A DNA stretch of 64,000 bases from JAAXQD01 sp963790095. Its GTDB lineage: Bacteria > Desulfobacterota > Desulfobacteria > Desulfobacterales > UBA11574. Every line of letters starts with the position of its first letter. Position 1 is the stretch's first letter. A program made the translations under genes and the position numbers. The notes below the pieces were generated by a model. That model was not told where the DNA came from, ran no database searches, and saw nothing but the letters and a program-made list of their open reading frames with translations. Of this stretch, positions 42,957-52,022 are shown in pieces. Location: contig CAWBNO010000008.1 of assembly GCA_963790095.1 (NCBI GenBank), forward strand, positions 124,001 through 188,000, read 5' to 3'.

Positions 42957-44018
42957 TCATTCCTCTGGGCTTTCAACTGCTCGTCGGGGAACCATTTCCG
43001 GTCCCAGCAGGATGGACAGCCAACGGGTCTCTTCTCTGGCGTCCAGTGCAATTTTGGCCGTCATTGTCAGGGGTACGGAAAGCAGCATTCCCACCGGACC
43101 CAATACCCAGCCCCAGAATATCAGCGATAGAAACACGACCAGGGTAGACAGTCCCAGGCCCCGCCCCATAAAACGGGGTTCAATCACACTCCCCATCACC
43201 ATGTTGACAACGACATATCCTGCTGCAGCGGTCAAGGCCTGTACAATCCCCAGCTGGAGGATGGCCAACAATACTGCTGGAATCGCCGCAATGATGGAGC
43301 CGATGTTGGGAACATAGTTAAGGAAAAACGCCAGCAGACCCCAGAGCACCGGGAAGTCCACCCCGATGAGGGCCAACCATACAGCAATGACGACGCCGGT
43401 GGCAAGGCTTACCACGGTTTTAATCGCCATATAGTGCTTGACGTTATTAATGAACGTATCGAAGCTTGTCAGGGCATCCTCGGTATCGCCCAATATGCTG
43501 CGCAGTTTTACGGGTAAGCTCGAGGCTTCGATGAGCATGAAAATTACGGTCATCAGAATTAAGACACCATTGGTAAGTACTTTCCCAAGGCTGTTCAACC
43601 CGGTGGCGATAAGCTTCATGGCTGCCCCGGGATTAAGAAACTCCGTCCAGTCAACCCCTGAAGTGTCAATACCGATTTTTTCTATCCAGGAAAGAATTAC
43701 CGCAATGTATTGCCTGAGCGTTGCTTCGTATACCGGAAGCTCTTGGGTAAAGACCTTTACCGACGAGCCGACGAGCCCGGAGATTAACAATCCGATCAAC
43801 ATAACCCCAACGATGACGATCAACAGAGAAAACCACACCGGCAAACCTTTTCGGTGAAGCCAGAACATGGGAGGGGCGCTGATAATGGCGATAAATGCAG
43901 CCAAAAGAAAGGGAACAACTATGGTGGTGGCAGCACGCATCCCGGCAATCACAACCACAAAGGCTGCAATGGCGACCATAATCTGAGACGCTGTTGCTTT
44001 TTGGGAATCTGCTTTCAT
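42957..44018 (-). CDS. AI-2E-family (PerM-like) membrane transporter
   Basis: 353 residues with about eight membrane helices; conserved segments GVDFPVLWGLLAFFLNYVPNIG and PRFMGRGLGLSTLVVFLSLIFWGW are typical of AI-2E (YdiK/TqsA/PerM) transporters. Some family members export autoinducer-2, others transport ions or unknown solutes; no LuxS is in the window. Located between cyclophilin and parvulin genes on the same strand with short gaps (40 bases to cyclophilin). Confidence 0.88.
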   Translation of the reverse strand: MKADSQKATASQIMVAIAAFVVVIAGMRAATTIVVPFLLAAFIAIISAPPMFWLHRKGLPVWFSLLIVIVGVMLIGLLISGLVGSSVKVFTQELPVYEATLRQYIAVILSWIEKIGIDTSGVDWTEFLNPGAAMKLIATGLNSLGKVLTNGVLILMTVIFMLIEASSLPVKLRSILGDTEDALTSFDTFINNVKHYMAIKTVVSLATGVVIAVWLALIGVDFPVLWGLLAFFLNYVPNIGSIIAAIPAVLLAILQLGIVQALTAAAGYVVVNMVMGSVIEPRFMGRGLGLSTLVVFLSLIFWGWVLGPVGMLLSVPLTMTAKIALDAREETRWLSILLGPEMVPRRAVESPEE

Positions 44019-44058
44019 AGATATAGCCGGGTCCGAGACGGATACCCATAAATCCAGG

Positions 44059-44544
44059 CTAAACTTCGCTGATCTTTATCCGCTCTATGGTATCGCCCTG
44101 TCGAATTGAATCTACGATATCCTGACTGCCCATTACCTTCCCAAAGACGGTGTGATTCCCGTTCAAGTGCGGCTGGGGCGAGTGCGTGATGAAAAATTGA
44201 CTCCCGTTGGTGTTGGGTCCGGCGTTGGCCATAGAAATTACACCTCTTTCGTGTTTCAAGGGATTCTCTTTGATTTCATCTGTAAAACTATAGCCGGGGC
44301 CCCCGCTACCTGTTCCTGTGGGATCTCCCCCCTGAATCATGAAATTGCTGATGACCCGATGAAAAGATACGCCATCGTAAAATCCCTCTCTGGCCAAGAA
44401 TACGAAGTTGTTAACTGTTTTGGGTGCATGTTCTGGATGGAGTTCTACTTCGATAATCCCCTTGTTGGTCTCAATTTTCGCCATATAGGCTTTACTTGTA
44501 TCGATTTGCATCTCGGGGGGACTATCCCATCGCAGTGTATTCAT
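44059..44544 (-). CDS. Cyclophilin-type peptidyl-prolyl isomerase
   Basis: 161 residues; catalyses Xaa-Pro isomerisation. Hallmarks are FHRVISNFMIQGGDPTGTGSGG near residues 80-100, ANAGPNTNGSQFFIT and HLNGNHTVFGKV. No signal peptide in the chosen start (ATG 44544, preceded by GAGGAGG), so it is likely cytosolic; the open upstream extension to 44676 lacks a Shine-Dalgarno and homology. Confidence 0.94.
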   Translation of the reverse strand: MNTLRWDSPPEMQIDTSKAYMAKIETNKGIIEVELHPEHAPKTVNNFVFLAREGFYDGVSFHRVISNFMIQGGDPTGTGSGGPGYSFTDEIKENPLKHERGVISMANAGPNTNGSQFFITHSPQPHLNGNHTVFGKVMGSQDIVDSIRQGDTIERIKISEV

Positions 44545-44709
44545 AAATGATTCCTCCTCAGTATGGATTTTAATTTTTCTTTTTAATTGATGGTACTCGA
44601 CTTCTGCATGCGAATCAATACCCATCATCATCAAAAAATTGTCACCGTTTGATTCTTTGAAAGGCGCCTGCAGCAATATTTTAAAACCGCAAAAGTGCTA
44701 CTGAATATC

Positions 44710-44739
44710 ATTATATATTTATAATGTAAACCTTTTGAA
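44710..44739 (-). promoter_or_regulatory. Candidate promoter for the cyclophilin gene
   Basis: On the reverse strand, TTCAAA (44734-44739), 18-base spacer, TATAAT (44710-44715, perfect). It would leave a leader of about 160 bases before the cyclophilin ATG. Confidence 0.5.
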
Positions 44740-44804
44740 TTTGACATTGAGGTTCCGCTATTTTACGGTAGATTAGATCTTGTGTTCAAAAAGGAAAGTC
44801 TAAG

Positions 44805-45308
44805 ATGAAACGTCTGTTTCGCATGATCCCGGAAAATGTACAAGCAACCCTTCTGCTACGCTATTTCGGGTTTTTCAAAATTCCTTTGTTGTTTTTTGTA
44901 AAACCTACAGTCATTGAGATATCCGACCATCGGGTTGTGGTGATGATTCCCCTTCGCCGGAGGACGAGAAATCATCTTCGTTCCATGTACTTCGGCGCCC
45001 TGGCCATGGGAGCCGATTGTGCCGCAGGGCTGGCCGCCATGAGGTTAATACGAAAAAGTTCCCAAAATATATCTTTAATTTTTAAGAGTCTGGATGCAGA
45101 ATTTCTCAAACGCGCAGAGGGCGATGTATATTTCACCTGCGATCAAGTCCGGGAGATTTCAAAATTGGTTGCTGACGCCATTCAGTCAACAGAACGCGTC
45201 GAATATCCGGTTCATGTGACGGCAAAGGTTCCCGACAAGTTTGGAGAAGATCCGATCGCCAGGTTTACTTTGGTTTTGTCTCTAAAGAAGAAGTCTTACA
45301 CGCCATGA
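44805..45308 (+). CDS. DUF4442/PaaI-like hotdog-fold protein
   Basis: 167 residues, matches the hotdog thioesterase-like DUF4442 pattern (RNHLRSMYFGALAMGADCAAG). Members are putative acyl-CoA thioesterases or acyl-binding proteins; no catalytic residue can be assigned. AAAAGGAAAG precedes the ATG. Its stop overlaps the next gene's start in ATGA, indicating co-translation with the nitronate-monooxygenase-like gene. Confidence 0.82.
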   Translation: MKRLFRMIPENVQATLLLRYFGFFKIPLLFFVKPTVIEISDHRVVVMIPLRRRTRNHLRSMYFGALAMGADCAAGLAAMRLIRKSSQNISLIFKSLDAEFLKRAEGDVYFTCDQVREISKLVADAIQSTERVEYPVHVTAKVPDKFGEDPIARFTLVLSLKKKSYTP

Positions 45309-46276
45309 GCATAAAAACAGAATTTACACAACAGTTCAATGTAAGATACCCGATCATCTGCGCCCCCATGTTTCTGGTAAGCTCGGTTAAAATGGTGGTC
45401 AGCGCAAGTGAGGCCGGGGGTATGGGAACCTTTCCGGCACTAAATTACCGTCCCATTGAACGATATCGTCAAACCATTAAAGAGATCAAAGGTCTGACTG
45501 CAAAACCTTTTGGCATCAATATTATCGTCCAAAAGTCCAACAAATATCAGTATAAACAGATTGAGCATGCCCTTGAAGAGGAGGTCCCCCTGATCATAAC
45601 CTCTTTGGGGAATCCAAAGGAGGTCATTCGATTGTCCCATGAAGTGGGAACCCGGGTGTATTGTGATGTGGTCGGATTCGAGCATGCAAAAAAAGTCGCT
45701 GATCTGGGAGCGGACGGGCTTATCGCTGTGGGATTCGGTGCAGGGGGCCATGCCGGAGACATTTCGCCTTTGGCCCTCATTCCCAATTTAGTAAGAATGG
45801 TCAAATTGCCGATCATTGCCGCCGGAAGTATTGTAGACGGGGCTGGAATGGCGGCAGCGTTTGCGTTGGGCGCTTCTGCTGTCTATATGGGAACACGTTT
45901 TATCGCCTCGAAAGAAGCAGAAATTACAGAAGAATATAAAAAGGCAATTACGCGTGCAAAGAGCGAAGATATCGTCAATACGGACAGAGTCGATGGGTTC
46001 CCCGGAAATTTTATACGAACCAAAGAACTGGAGGCCGTTGGGCTGGAAAAAGGATTGATTGAAGAAATCCTTACAAAAAATAAAAAAATCAAACGATTTA
46101 TTTCGCTGAGCCGAGCTGCACGCTCTCTGTTCGGGGATATGGATTCCAAAGTTTCTTATAAAACGGTCTATTCCGCAGGCCATGGCGTCGGCCTCATCAA
46201 GGAAGTTTTATCCATTCAGGAGATCATGGAAAAAACCGTAAGGGAATACAAAGAGATCAAGGCAAAATTACCCTAG
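45305..46276 (+). CDS. Nitronate monooxygenase / 2-nitropropane-dioxygenase-family FMN protein
   Basis: 323-residue TIM-barrel flavoprotein. The FMN-binding features are IICAPMF at the start, GFGAGGHAGDISPLALIPN near residue 145, AAGSIVDGAGMAAAFALGASAV near residue 180, and MGTRFIASKEAE. In anaerobes family members may reduce or oxidise nitroalkanes or enoyl substrates, so a FabK-like role is also possible. It overlaps the DUF4442 gene by four bases. Confidence 0.88.
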   Translation: MSIKTEFTQQFNVRYPIICAPMFLVSSVKMVVSASEAGGMGTFPALNYRPIERYRQTIKEIKGLTAKPFGINIIVQKSNKYQYKQIEHALEEEVPLIITSLGNPKEVIRLSHEVGTRVYCDVVGFEHAKKVADLGADGLIAVGFGAGGHAGDISPLALIPNLVRMVKLPIIAAGSIVDGAGMAAAFALGASAVYMGTRFIASKEAEITEEYKKAITRAKSEDIVNTDRVDGFPGNFIRTKELEAVGLEKGLIEEILTKNKKIKRFISLSRAARSLFGDMDSKVSYKTVYSAGHGVGLIKEVLSIQEIMEKTVREYKEIKAKLP

Positions 46277-46363
46277 GCCCGAATATTTCGGAAAATACAT
46301 GGAAAACACCATAGGATGGCTTGGACACCGAAATGTTTTGAGCTTGGGCGGATCAACCCCCGG

Positions 46364-46950
46364 TTAGATTATCGACATCGATTTTTCGGGATGTTTTCCG
46401 GTAACGTCCTCATAAAACTCTCTGATGATCTTCATATCAGCACCAAAATCACCCGTGGGATAAAGCAGGGGACCAAATCCTCCGACCTTTCGTCGATAGT
46501 CCAGAAAACCCAGTGAAATCGGAATATTCGCACCCTTGGCGATATGATAGAACCCTGTCTTCCATTTCTTGACCCTTTTACGGGTTCCGGACGGCGCAAT
46601 GGCCAGTATCAGGTTTTCACTTTCTTTGAATTGTTGAATCGACTGGGCAACAACATTGTACGATTTGGATCGATCGATGGGTATTCCCCCCAGCCATTTA
46701 AAAAATTTTTTAAATGGTTTCCGAAATATGGTCTCTTTTCCCATCCAGTATATTTGGCCCTGAAAACAAATACGATGAATAACATGTATGGGAGATCCCA
46801 GTTTGATGTATGTGGCGCCCCCACCAGAATGAATTTGGGGATAGCAGGTAACCGACCTTCCGTACGCCACCCGGTGATTTTTAAAAAGAATATGGAAAAC
46901 CAGCGCAACAGCGTCTTACACACGGGCGTATCGAAAATTGTATAATTCAA
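46364..46950 (-). pseudogene. 1-acylglycerol-3-phosphate-type acyltransferase, frameshifted
   Basis: Two overlapping reading frames together give one lysophospholipid acyltransferase. The N-terminal part (start TTG 46950, with CAGGAG upstream) has FILVGAPHTSNWD, carrying the acyltransferase HxxxxD-type motif (His of HTSNWD). Its frame breaks near FRAKYTGW; the other frame continues IYWMGKETIFRKPFKKFF, GGIPIDRSKS, IAPSGTRKRVKKWKTGFYHIA. Adding one A to the AAA run (TTT on + at 46753-46755) joins them as AKIYWMGK. Either a recent pseudogene or a sequencing error. Probably acylates a lipid with small cytosolic or periplasmic substrate. Confidence 0.8.
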
Positions 46951-47152
46951 ACCTTACTCCTGTAACTGCTCTTAAAATGAAGCTCCCCATCCCCCCGCAG
47001 AGACGGGATCTCCGCCGAACTCCCACAAGCAGGGGATATTGAGAACCTTTATCGCAAATCCCAATGGGTCCCGTTGATGATGGATCTTTATTTGGCACCC
47101 GTCGAAAGCACACTCAAAGTTCTCAGCCGCTCCACGGAAAAAGATCCATTGG

Positions 47153-48502
47153 CTATGTCACCTCCGCCGGCCATATTTTTTTAAACGTGGTTTGAGGGAA
47201 AAAGCAATAGGGACATTCATCGGGCGGATCTTGTCCATGGTGTATGTGGCCGCACATGCGGCAGCGCCACGCAGGTTTAATTTCTCCACCGGTGTCGGTA
47301 TCCAGAGGATCTTTTTCTCTAAATATCGGCAGATCTTCGAGGGACGGCATCACCGGTTGATAGGTGTACATGGCATGACCGGAAACAATCATCCGCTGAA
47401 TTTCACTGGTCCCTTCGTATATTCTTAACAGGCGAATGTCTCGAAAAAGTTTCTCCAGAGGAAACATTTTGGTATAGCCGTAACCCCCAAGTATCTGAAG
47501 GGCTTCATTGACAACTTCCAAAGCCTTTTCGGTTGCGTAAAACTTAGCGATGGATGCGTTGATGGTCGGATCCAGGCCCTTGTCCGCTTCCCATGCCGCC
47601 TTCCATACCAATAAACGCGCAGTTTCAACCTTCTGGTACATTTCAGCGATTTTAAACTGAACCGCCTGAAAATCTCCGATCTTGGACCCAAAGGCCCTTC
47701 GTTTTTTGGCGTAATCGATGGCGTACTCCATGGCGCTCCGAGCACCTCCGACGCCAAAGGCTCCCACCACCGGACGTGTCCTGGAAAAGGTTTTCATGGC
47801 AAGGAGAAAGCCTTCTCCGGGCGGAGCAAGAACGTTTTCTTCGGGAACTCTGACATTCTTAAAATTAAGACCTACGGTGTTTGAACAGCGCTGACCGAGT
47901 TTGGGAATTGTCTTGCCTGCCGATACACCGTCCCAGGACTTCTCCACCAGAAAGGCGCAGATTCCTTCATGACCGGATTTTGGATCTGCCGTAGCAAACA
48001 CGGAAATATAATCGGCCACTCCCCCATTGGTAATCCAGTATTTGGTTCCGTTTAATATGTACCCATCGCCGTCTCTTTCGGCTTCACACCGGATGCCAGC
48101 AACGTCTGATCCCATGACGGGTTCGGATGTGGCAAAACAGATCAGTTTGAATTCTTTTAACAGCTTGGGGAGATATTTCTCTTTGAGCACTTCATTGGTA
48201 CAAAGGATAAGGGGTTCCATTCCAAGGGAATTATCGAAAAGCGAGGTGGCAAGACCCGGACAGGCCGCTGCAATTTCCTCGGTCATGATGGCGCCTTCGA
48301 GGATTCCGTATTCATTTCCACCGTACTTCTTGGGTATGTCATTGTTCATCAGACCTTCGTCATATGCCTTTCTCAACACAGACAGCGGAATGTCGTCTTT
48401 TTCATCGAAATACCATGCAACGGGCAATACCTCCCTTAATGCAAATTCACGTGTTTTTTGTTGAAGTTCAAGCTGGTTGGGGGATAATTCAAAATTTAGC
48501 AT
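47153..48502 (-). CDS. Acyl-CoA dehydrogenase with rubredoxin-like C-terminal tail
   Basis: 449 residues. The acyl-CoA dehydrogenase part runs to about residue 385 with TSEPVMGSDVAG, LGGYGYTKM and the catalytic-Glu region RIYEGTSEIQ. A linker follows and then about 35 residues with WRCRMCGHIHHG and CPYCFFPQ, two CxxC pairs like a rubredoxin or rubrerythrin-type tail. The tail may take electrons from the FAD to an iron centre rather than, or as well as, ETF. The ATG at 48502 has GAGGAGG immediately upstream. A second dehydrogenase copy at 21990-23144 lacks this tail. Confidence 0.9.
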   Translation of the reverse strand: MLNFELSPNQLELQQKTREFALREVLPVAWYFDEKDDIPLSVLRKAYDEGLMNNDIPKKYGGNEYGILEGAIMTEEIAAACPGLATSLFDNSLGMEPLILCTNEVLKEKYLPKLLKEFKLICFATSEPVMGSDVAGIRCEAERDGDGYILNGTKYWITNGGVADYISVFATADPKSGHEGICAFLVEKSWDGVSAGKTIPKLGQRCSNTVGLNFKNVRVPEENVLAPPGEGFLLAMKTFSRTRPVVGAFGVGGARSAMEYAIDYAKKRRAFGSKIGDFQAVQFKIAEMYQKVETARLLVWKAAWEADKGLDPTINASIAKFYATEKALEVVNEALQILGGYGYTKMFPLEKLFRDIRLLRIYEGTSEIQRMIVSGHAMYTYQPVMPSLEDLPIFREKDPLDTDTGGEIKPAWRCRMCGHIHHGQDPPDECPYCFFPQTTFKKIWPAEVT

Positions 48503-48820
48503 GGGGGCCTCCTCATTCCGGGCAATGCGTATTTTTCTGCCATGCACCCTTTTATTATTAACGGTGTGAACGGATGGTTAGATTTTGACCTTGACGTTTC
48601 TTTATGTTATTAAAAGCCGCTTATGCTGGCAAGTCAATTTTGTTTTTATATAATGCCATAATCGAGGATGCCCCGGCTTCAAATGTCATTAATTTTTTGA
48701 TGGAACCTGTTTGAAACCTTTTGTCGGGCCTTAGAGCACTGTGCTCAGACAGCCTCCCGTCCATCAGTTCGAATCGCGTTATTTCTTATAACGGTCACTC
48801 AGAAAGGCAAATCGTAAAAA
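48503..48820. other. Intergenic gap before ycbB
   Basis: No gene, tRNA or strong terminator is visible in this 318-base stretch, which is AT-rich in its first half. A short sequence near 48745-48780 (GAGCACTGTGCTC, then TTCGAAT) only superficially resembles tRNA arms. Confidence 0.4.
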
Positions 48821-50521
48821 ATGTTGAAACAAAAAAATAATATTTCTATGCACCGGCTTTTAACAATTATTTTGTTGATCGTTTTCCCAATACTTCTTCA
48901 GCATGAAGGTTTAGCGGGTGTTACGGATTCACACAGTATCAGAGACCACCTTAAAAAGAGAATTGAATTAAAAAAAAACCAAAACAAATTTAGTTGTCGG
49001 GGAGAATTGATCTGTGGGGCTTCACTCATTCCGAAATTTTACCAACAGCGGGGGTTTTCGCCTGCATGGATTGGAAAAGAAGGAATTCTTCCCCAGGCGA
49101 GATCCCTGGTTGCAGAGATTGATCGCGCTGATCACGAAGGCTTAAGACCCGATGACTATCACCGGGCCAATATCGTATCCCTCGTTAAAAAAATCGATGA
49201 AAAACAAGCCGCAGGAGAAACGGTCGATGCCCAAATATGGGTAGATCTCGATTTACTCCTCACCGATGCTTTTATGCTTTATAGCTCACATCTGTTCGCC
49301 GGTCGTGTAAACCCGGAAACCATCCATACCGATTGGGTGGTGGTAAATCCAAGGGCGGACTTGACGGATCTTCTCGGGTCCGCACTCAATTCGAATCAAA
49401 TATCAAAAGCCTTAAGAGATCTACAGCCAATTCATTCCGGATATTTTGAGCTCAAACAATCTTTGGCGCAATACCGGGATATGGCAAAAAAAGATGACCG
49501 GCCTCCCCTGTCCTCCGGAACCAATTTGCGCAAAGAAGATAGAGGAATTTCTGTCCAACGTCTTCGTGAACGGCTCGTTATTCTTGGCGATCTCGAAGAT
49601 ACCGAAAAAGACCCGGTGGATTTTTTCGATGACGCCACCGAACTGGCTGTTATGGGGTTCCAAAAAAGGCATGGATTGAAATCGGACGGTATGGTCGGAC
49701 CCCACACGCTGGAAATGCTGAACATCCCGATTCAACAACGGGTTCGTCAGATAGAACTCAACATGGAACGCTGTCGTTGGATCCCCCGTGATCTTGGGGA
49801 TCGATACATTCTTGTGAATATTGCCGATTTTAAATTATCCGTGATTGAAAACCTTCACCGAATGCTGGAAATGCGGGTTGTTGTGGGAAGACCTTATCGC
49901 CGAACGCCGGTTTTCAGTGCAAAAATGACCTACATGGTGATCAATCCATACTGGAACATCCCAACGAGTCTTGTTTTTAAAGATCTTCTTCCAAAAATTC
50001 AAAAAAACCCCAACTACTTGGCTCAACAAGGAATTAAAGTTTTTGAAGGCTGGAGAAAAGGCGCACCGGAAATAGATCCGGGAACGGTCGACTGGAAGAA
50101 AATTGAGCATCAAAACTTCCCTTACAAATTCCGCCAGGATCCAGGGCCACGCAATGCCCTCGGCCGAATAAAATTTATTTTCCCCAATAGGTTCGCTGTA
50201 TATCTTCACGATACCCCCGACCGTTCACACTTCAATGAAACACATCGGGATTTTAGCTCCGGGTGTATTCGAACGGAAAAACCGGTGGATCTGGCCCGCT
50301 ATCTTCTGGGAAACGACGATCAATGGCCGGAGGAAAGATTATCGGCAGCCATCGAGGCCGGGGAGACAACGGTCATAGAACTGCAAAGACCCATCTTGGT
50401 CCACTTACAATACTGGACGGCATGGGTGGACGAAAACGGCAGGTTAAACTTTCGCAATGATATCTATGACCGGGACCGACGCCTTGACCAAGCCTTGAAA
50501 GAACGAATTCCGGGTGTATAA
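48821..50521 (+). CDS. ycbB: L,D-transpeptidase of the YcbB/LdtD type
   Basis: 566 residues. A signal anchor (residues 10-33), then a region with a peptidoglycan-binding-1-like repeat (ERGI-like FQKRHGLKSDGMVGPHTLEMLN, about residues 280-305), then the YkuD catalytic domain with HDTPDRSHFNETHRDFSSGCIR (active-site Cys in SSGCIR). It makes 3-3 cross-links in peptidoglycan or links it to lipoprotein. Start ATG 48821; the nearby ATG 48848 is possible. Converges with the YcbK-like gene; in E. coli ycbB and ycbK are neighbours in the same direction. Confidence 0.93.
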   Translation: MLKQKNNISMHRLLTIILLIVFPILLQHEGLAGVTDSHSIRDHLKKRIELKKNQNKFSCRGELICGASLIPKFYQQRGFSPAWIGKEGILPQARSLVAEIDRADHEGLRPDDYHRANIVSLVKKIDEKQAAGETVDAQIWVDLDLLLTDAFMLYSSHLFAGRVNPETIHTDWVVVNPRADLTDLLGSALNSNQISKALRDLQPIHSGYFELKQSLAQYRDMAKKDDRPPLSSGTNLRKEDRGISVQRLRERLVILGDLEDTEKDPVDFFDDATELAVMGFQKRHGLKSDGMVGPHTLEMLNIPIQQRVRQIELNMERCRWIPRDLGDRYILVNIADFKLSVIENLHRMLEMRVVVGRPYRRTPVFSAKMTYMVINPYWNIPTSLVFKDLLPKIQKNPNYLAQQGIKVFEGWRKGAPEIDPGTVDWKKIEHQNFPYKFRQDPGPRNALGRIKFIFPNRFAVYLHDTPDRSHFNETHRDFSSGCIRTEKPVDLARYLLGNDDQWPEERLSAAIEAGETTVIELQRPILVHLQYWTAWVDENGRLNFRNDIYDRDRRLDQALKERIPGV

Positions 50522-50572
50522 TCCGTTTTTGTCTTCAGGACGTCCTGTGGCAGGGCCCAATCATTTAAACTC

Positions 50573-51118
50573 TCACCAGAATCTCACATCTCCGGTATCC
50601 ACGTGTACAAAATCGGATTCAGGATAATATCCCACGCCACCGGCGCACATCCTTTTACAGATTTTATTCAATCTTTTTGTATCACAGTGGGGAATCCGGA
50701 TGTCGACGGCTTTTCCTTGCATATGGAGACTGTTTTTTGCAACGGCTTTGGATTTTCTCCGAAGCATGGTGTTTGTTTCAACTGTACGGTATCCGGAAAT
50801 GATATGGAATTGAGGACCATCGCCGATGGTTACAGAAATGGCATGGAGTAGATCGAGGAGTTCTTTATGGATGGATCTAGTTTTATGTGAATAATGATCA
50901 CGAAGAATATAATCGATTTTTTTTAAGGCCTTGGGATGATACCGGCCTTGGGAATAATAACAAACATCAATCCCTTCATCGGTATGCGTATTATAGAATG
51001 ACAGCCTCCGTTCCGAAATAAATGACCGGTTGATCGATGCCATAGCAGACAGGGGAAATAGCGCACTCACCGCCGCTTGTGCGCCCATTTTTAGAAAATA
51101 ACGACGATCACAATACAT
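50573..51118 (-). CDS. ycbK: YcbK-like (DUF882) peptidoglycan endopeptidase with Tat signal
   Basis: 181 residues. The N-terminus carries a twin-Arg Tat signal (CDRRYFLKMGAQA) before an Ala-rich helix. The mature domain is an M15-type peptidase (MepK-like) with zinc-site motifs SLHMQGKAVDIRI (His/Asp) and FVHVDTG. E. coli MepK cleaves 3-3 cross-links made by L,D-transpeptidases, matching the neighbour. ATG 51118 is preferred; a TTG at 51145 is also in frame, and an AAGGAAG element lies between them. Convergent with ycbB. Confidence 0.9.
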   Translation of the reverse strand: MYCDRRYFLKMGAQAAVSALFPLSAMASINRSFISERRLSFYNTHTDEGIDVCYYSQGRYHPKALKKIDYILRDHYSHKTRSIHKELLDLLHAISVTIGDGPQFHIISGYRTVETNTMLRRKSKAVAKNSLHMQGKAVDIRIPHCDTKRLNKICKRMCAGGVGYYPESDFVHVDTGDVRFW

Positions 51119-51328
51119 CTTTTTAAATTCACTTCCTTTTATCAAATGCTGTTACAGCGAACCCGGACAAGTTGGAAAACGGATTAAGTTAAAACCTGAA
51201 CCAACGGGAGTGCAATAGCATCTTTATACTTAATCATCACAGTATGATGGATGATATCAAATGTTGCCATGTGATTATCAAAAGAATGGGGACTTAGTCA
51301 AACACAAAATTTCATATCGGACGGAGAT

Positions 51329-51434
51329 CGAAGATGTGTGTCTGGCAACCCATCAATATGATTGTTTATTTCTTTGCAAAACCTTGAAATTCTTTATCCT
51401 TTTCTTCCCATAAAGGTACACATCTTCGCTTTTT
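51329..51434. ncRNA. Possible small RNA or long hairpin in the ycbK/RAMA gap
   Basis: CGAAGATGTGT (51329-51339) and its perfect complement ACACATCTTCG (51418-51428) enclose about 78 bases and are followed, on the + strand, by C TTTTTT. The gap 51119-51614 (about 500 bases) holds no other gene. The end resembles an intrinsic terminator, so this could be a stable small RNA; I cannot test the fold. Confidence 0.3.
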
Positions 51435-51486
51435 TGGACGGCCGGAACGCGTCTCTCGGAACCATAAAATAAGTACAACTTATGTG

Positions 51487-51515
51487 TTGAAATATTATTT
51501 AATTTGTGCTAAAAA
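51487..51515 (+). promoter_or_regulatory. Weak candidate promoter for the RAMA-like gene
   Basis: TTGAAA (51487-51492), 17-base spacer, TAAAAA (51510-51515), about 100 bases upstream of the ATG at 51615. Confidence 0.35.
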
Positions 51516-51614
51516 TTTATCATGTTCGTGTTTTTCATATTTTTTCAAGAACGTTATTCCTTGAACCTTTGTCTTTATTTAACCGTCGACTTCTTAACCG
51601 TTTAGGAGGTCTCC

Positions 51615-52022
51615 ATGAAAAACATTGAGACGAGTTCCGACCTGCTGAGCAAGCCTATTTTTCAACAATCCTCTGAAGACCCATATCAAAATAAAGTATC
51701 CCCATCGCCTGAAAGGCTCGGTCGCATCAAACAACACAGCGAGAAGAATTCAGGCAACTGCATATCTTGGGAAGTGGAAAGCGTTGTCTTTCCGGAGGGA
51801 ACAAAATTTCGCGGCAAATATAAGGGGTATTTCTATTATGGCAAGGTAAGAAACGGCGCTTTGACCCTTAATGAAAAAGAATTCGTTTCGCCGTGCCAGG
51901 CAGCTTTAACCATAACTCGGACCCCCATTGACGGTTGGTTGTTCTGGGATTGCAAATTACCCGAACAGGGGTCATGGTTGAATATTTCTGAATTTAAAAA
52001 GCTAAATAGTTTCCATCCATAA
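51615..52022 (+). CDS. Small protein with a RAMA-like domain
   Basis: 135 residues; the first 45 are polar and low-complexity, and the rest resembles the RAMA/DUF4357-type domain found beside restriction-modification enzymes: GTKFRGKYKGYFYYGKV, FVSPCQAALTITRTPIDGWLFWDCKL. No partner gene of a restriction system is present. The stop codon and last four residues (SFHP) come from a copy of a palindromic repeat end, so the original C-terminus may have been replaced. An AGGAGG Shine-Dalgarno precedes the ATG. Confidence 0.7.
   Translation: MKNIETSSDLLSKPIFQQSSEDPYQNKVSPSPERLGRIKQHSEKNSGNCISWEVESVVFPEGTKFRGKYKGYFYYGKVRNGALTLNEKEFVSPCQAALTITRTPIDGWLFWDCKLPEQGSWLNISEFKKLNSFHP

Noticed and set aside
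44741..44769. Promoter for the DUF4442 gene (TTGACA then TACGGT)
   Set aside because: The -35 is perfect but the -10 matches only three of six.
48745..48780. tRNA-like fragment (GAGCACTGTGCTC then TTCGAAT)
   Set aside because: No acceptor stem, D-arm or anticodon arm can be built; only scattered resemblance.
50536..50547. CAGGACGTCCTG palindrome between ycbB and ycbK
   Set aside because: Perfect but loopless 12-mer, common by chance; no T-run and no second site.
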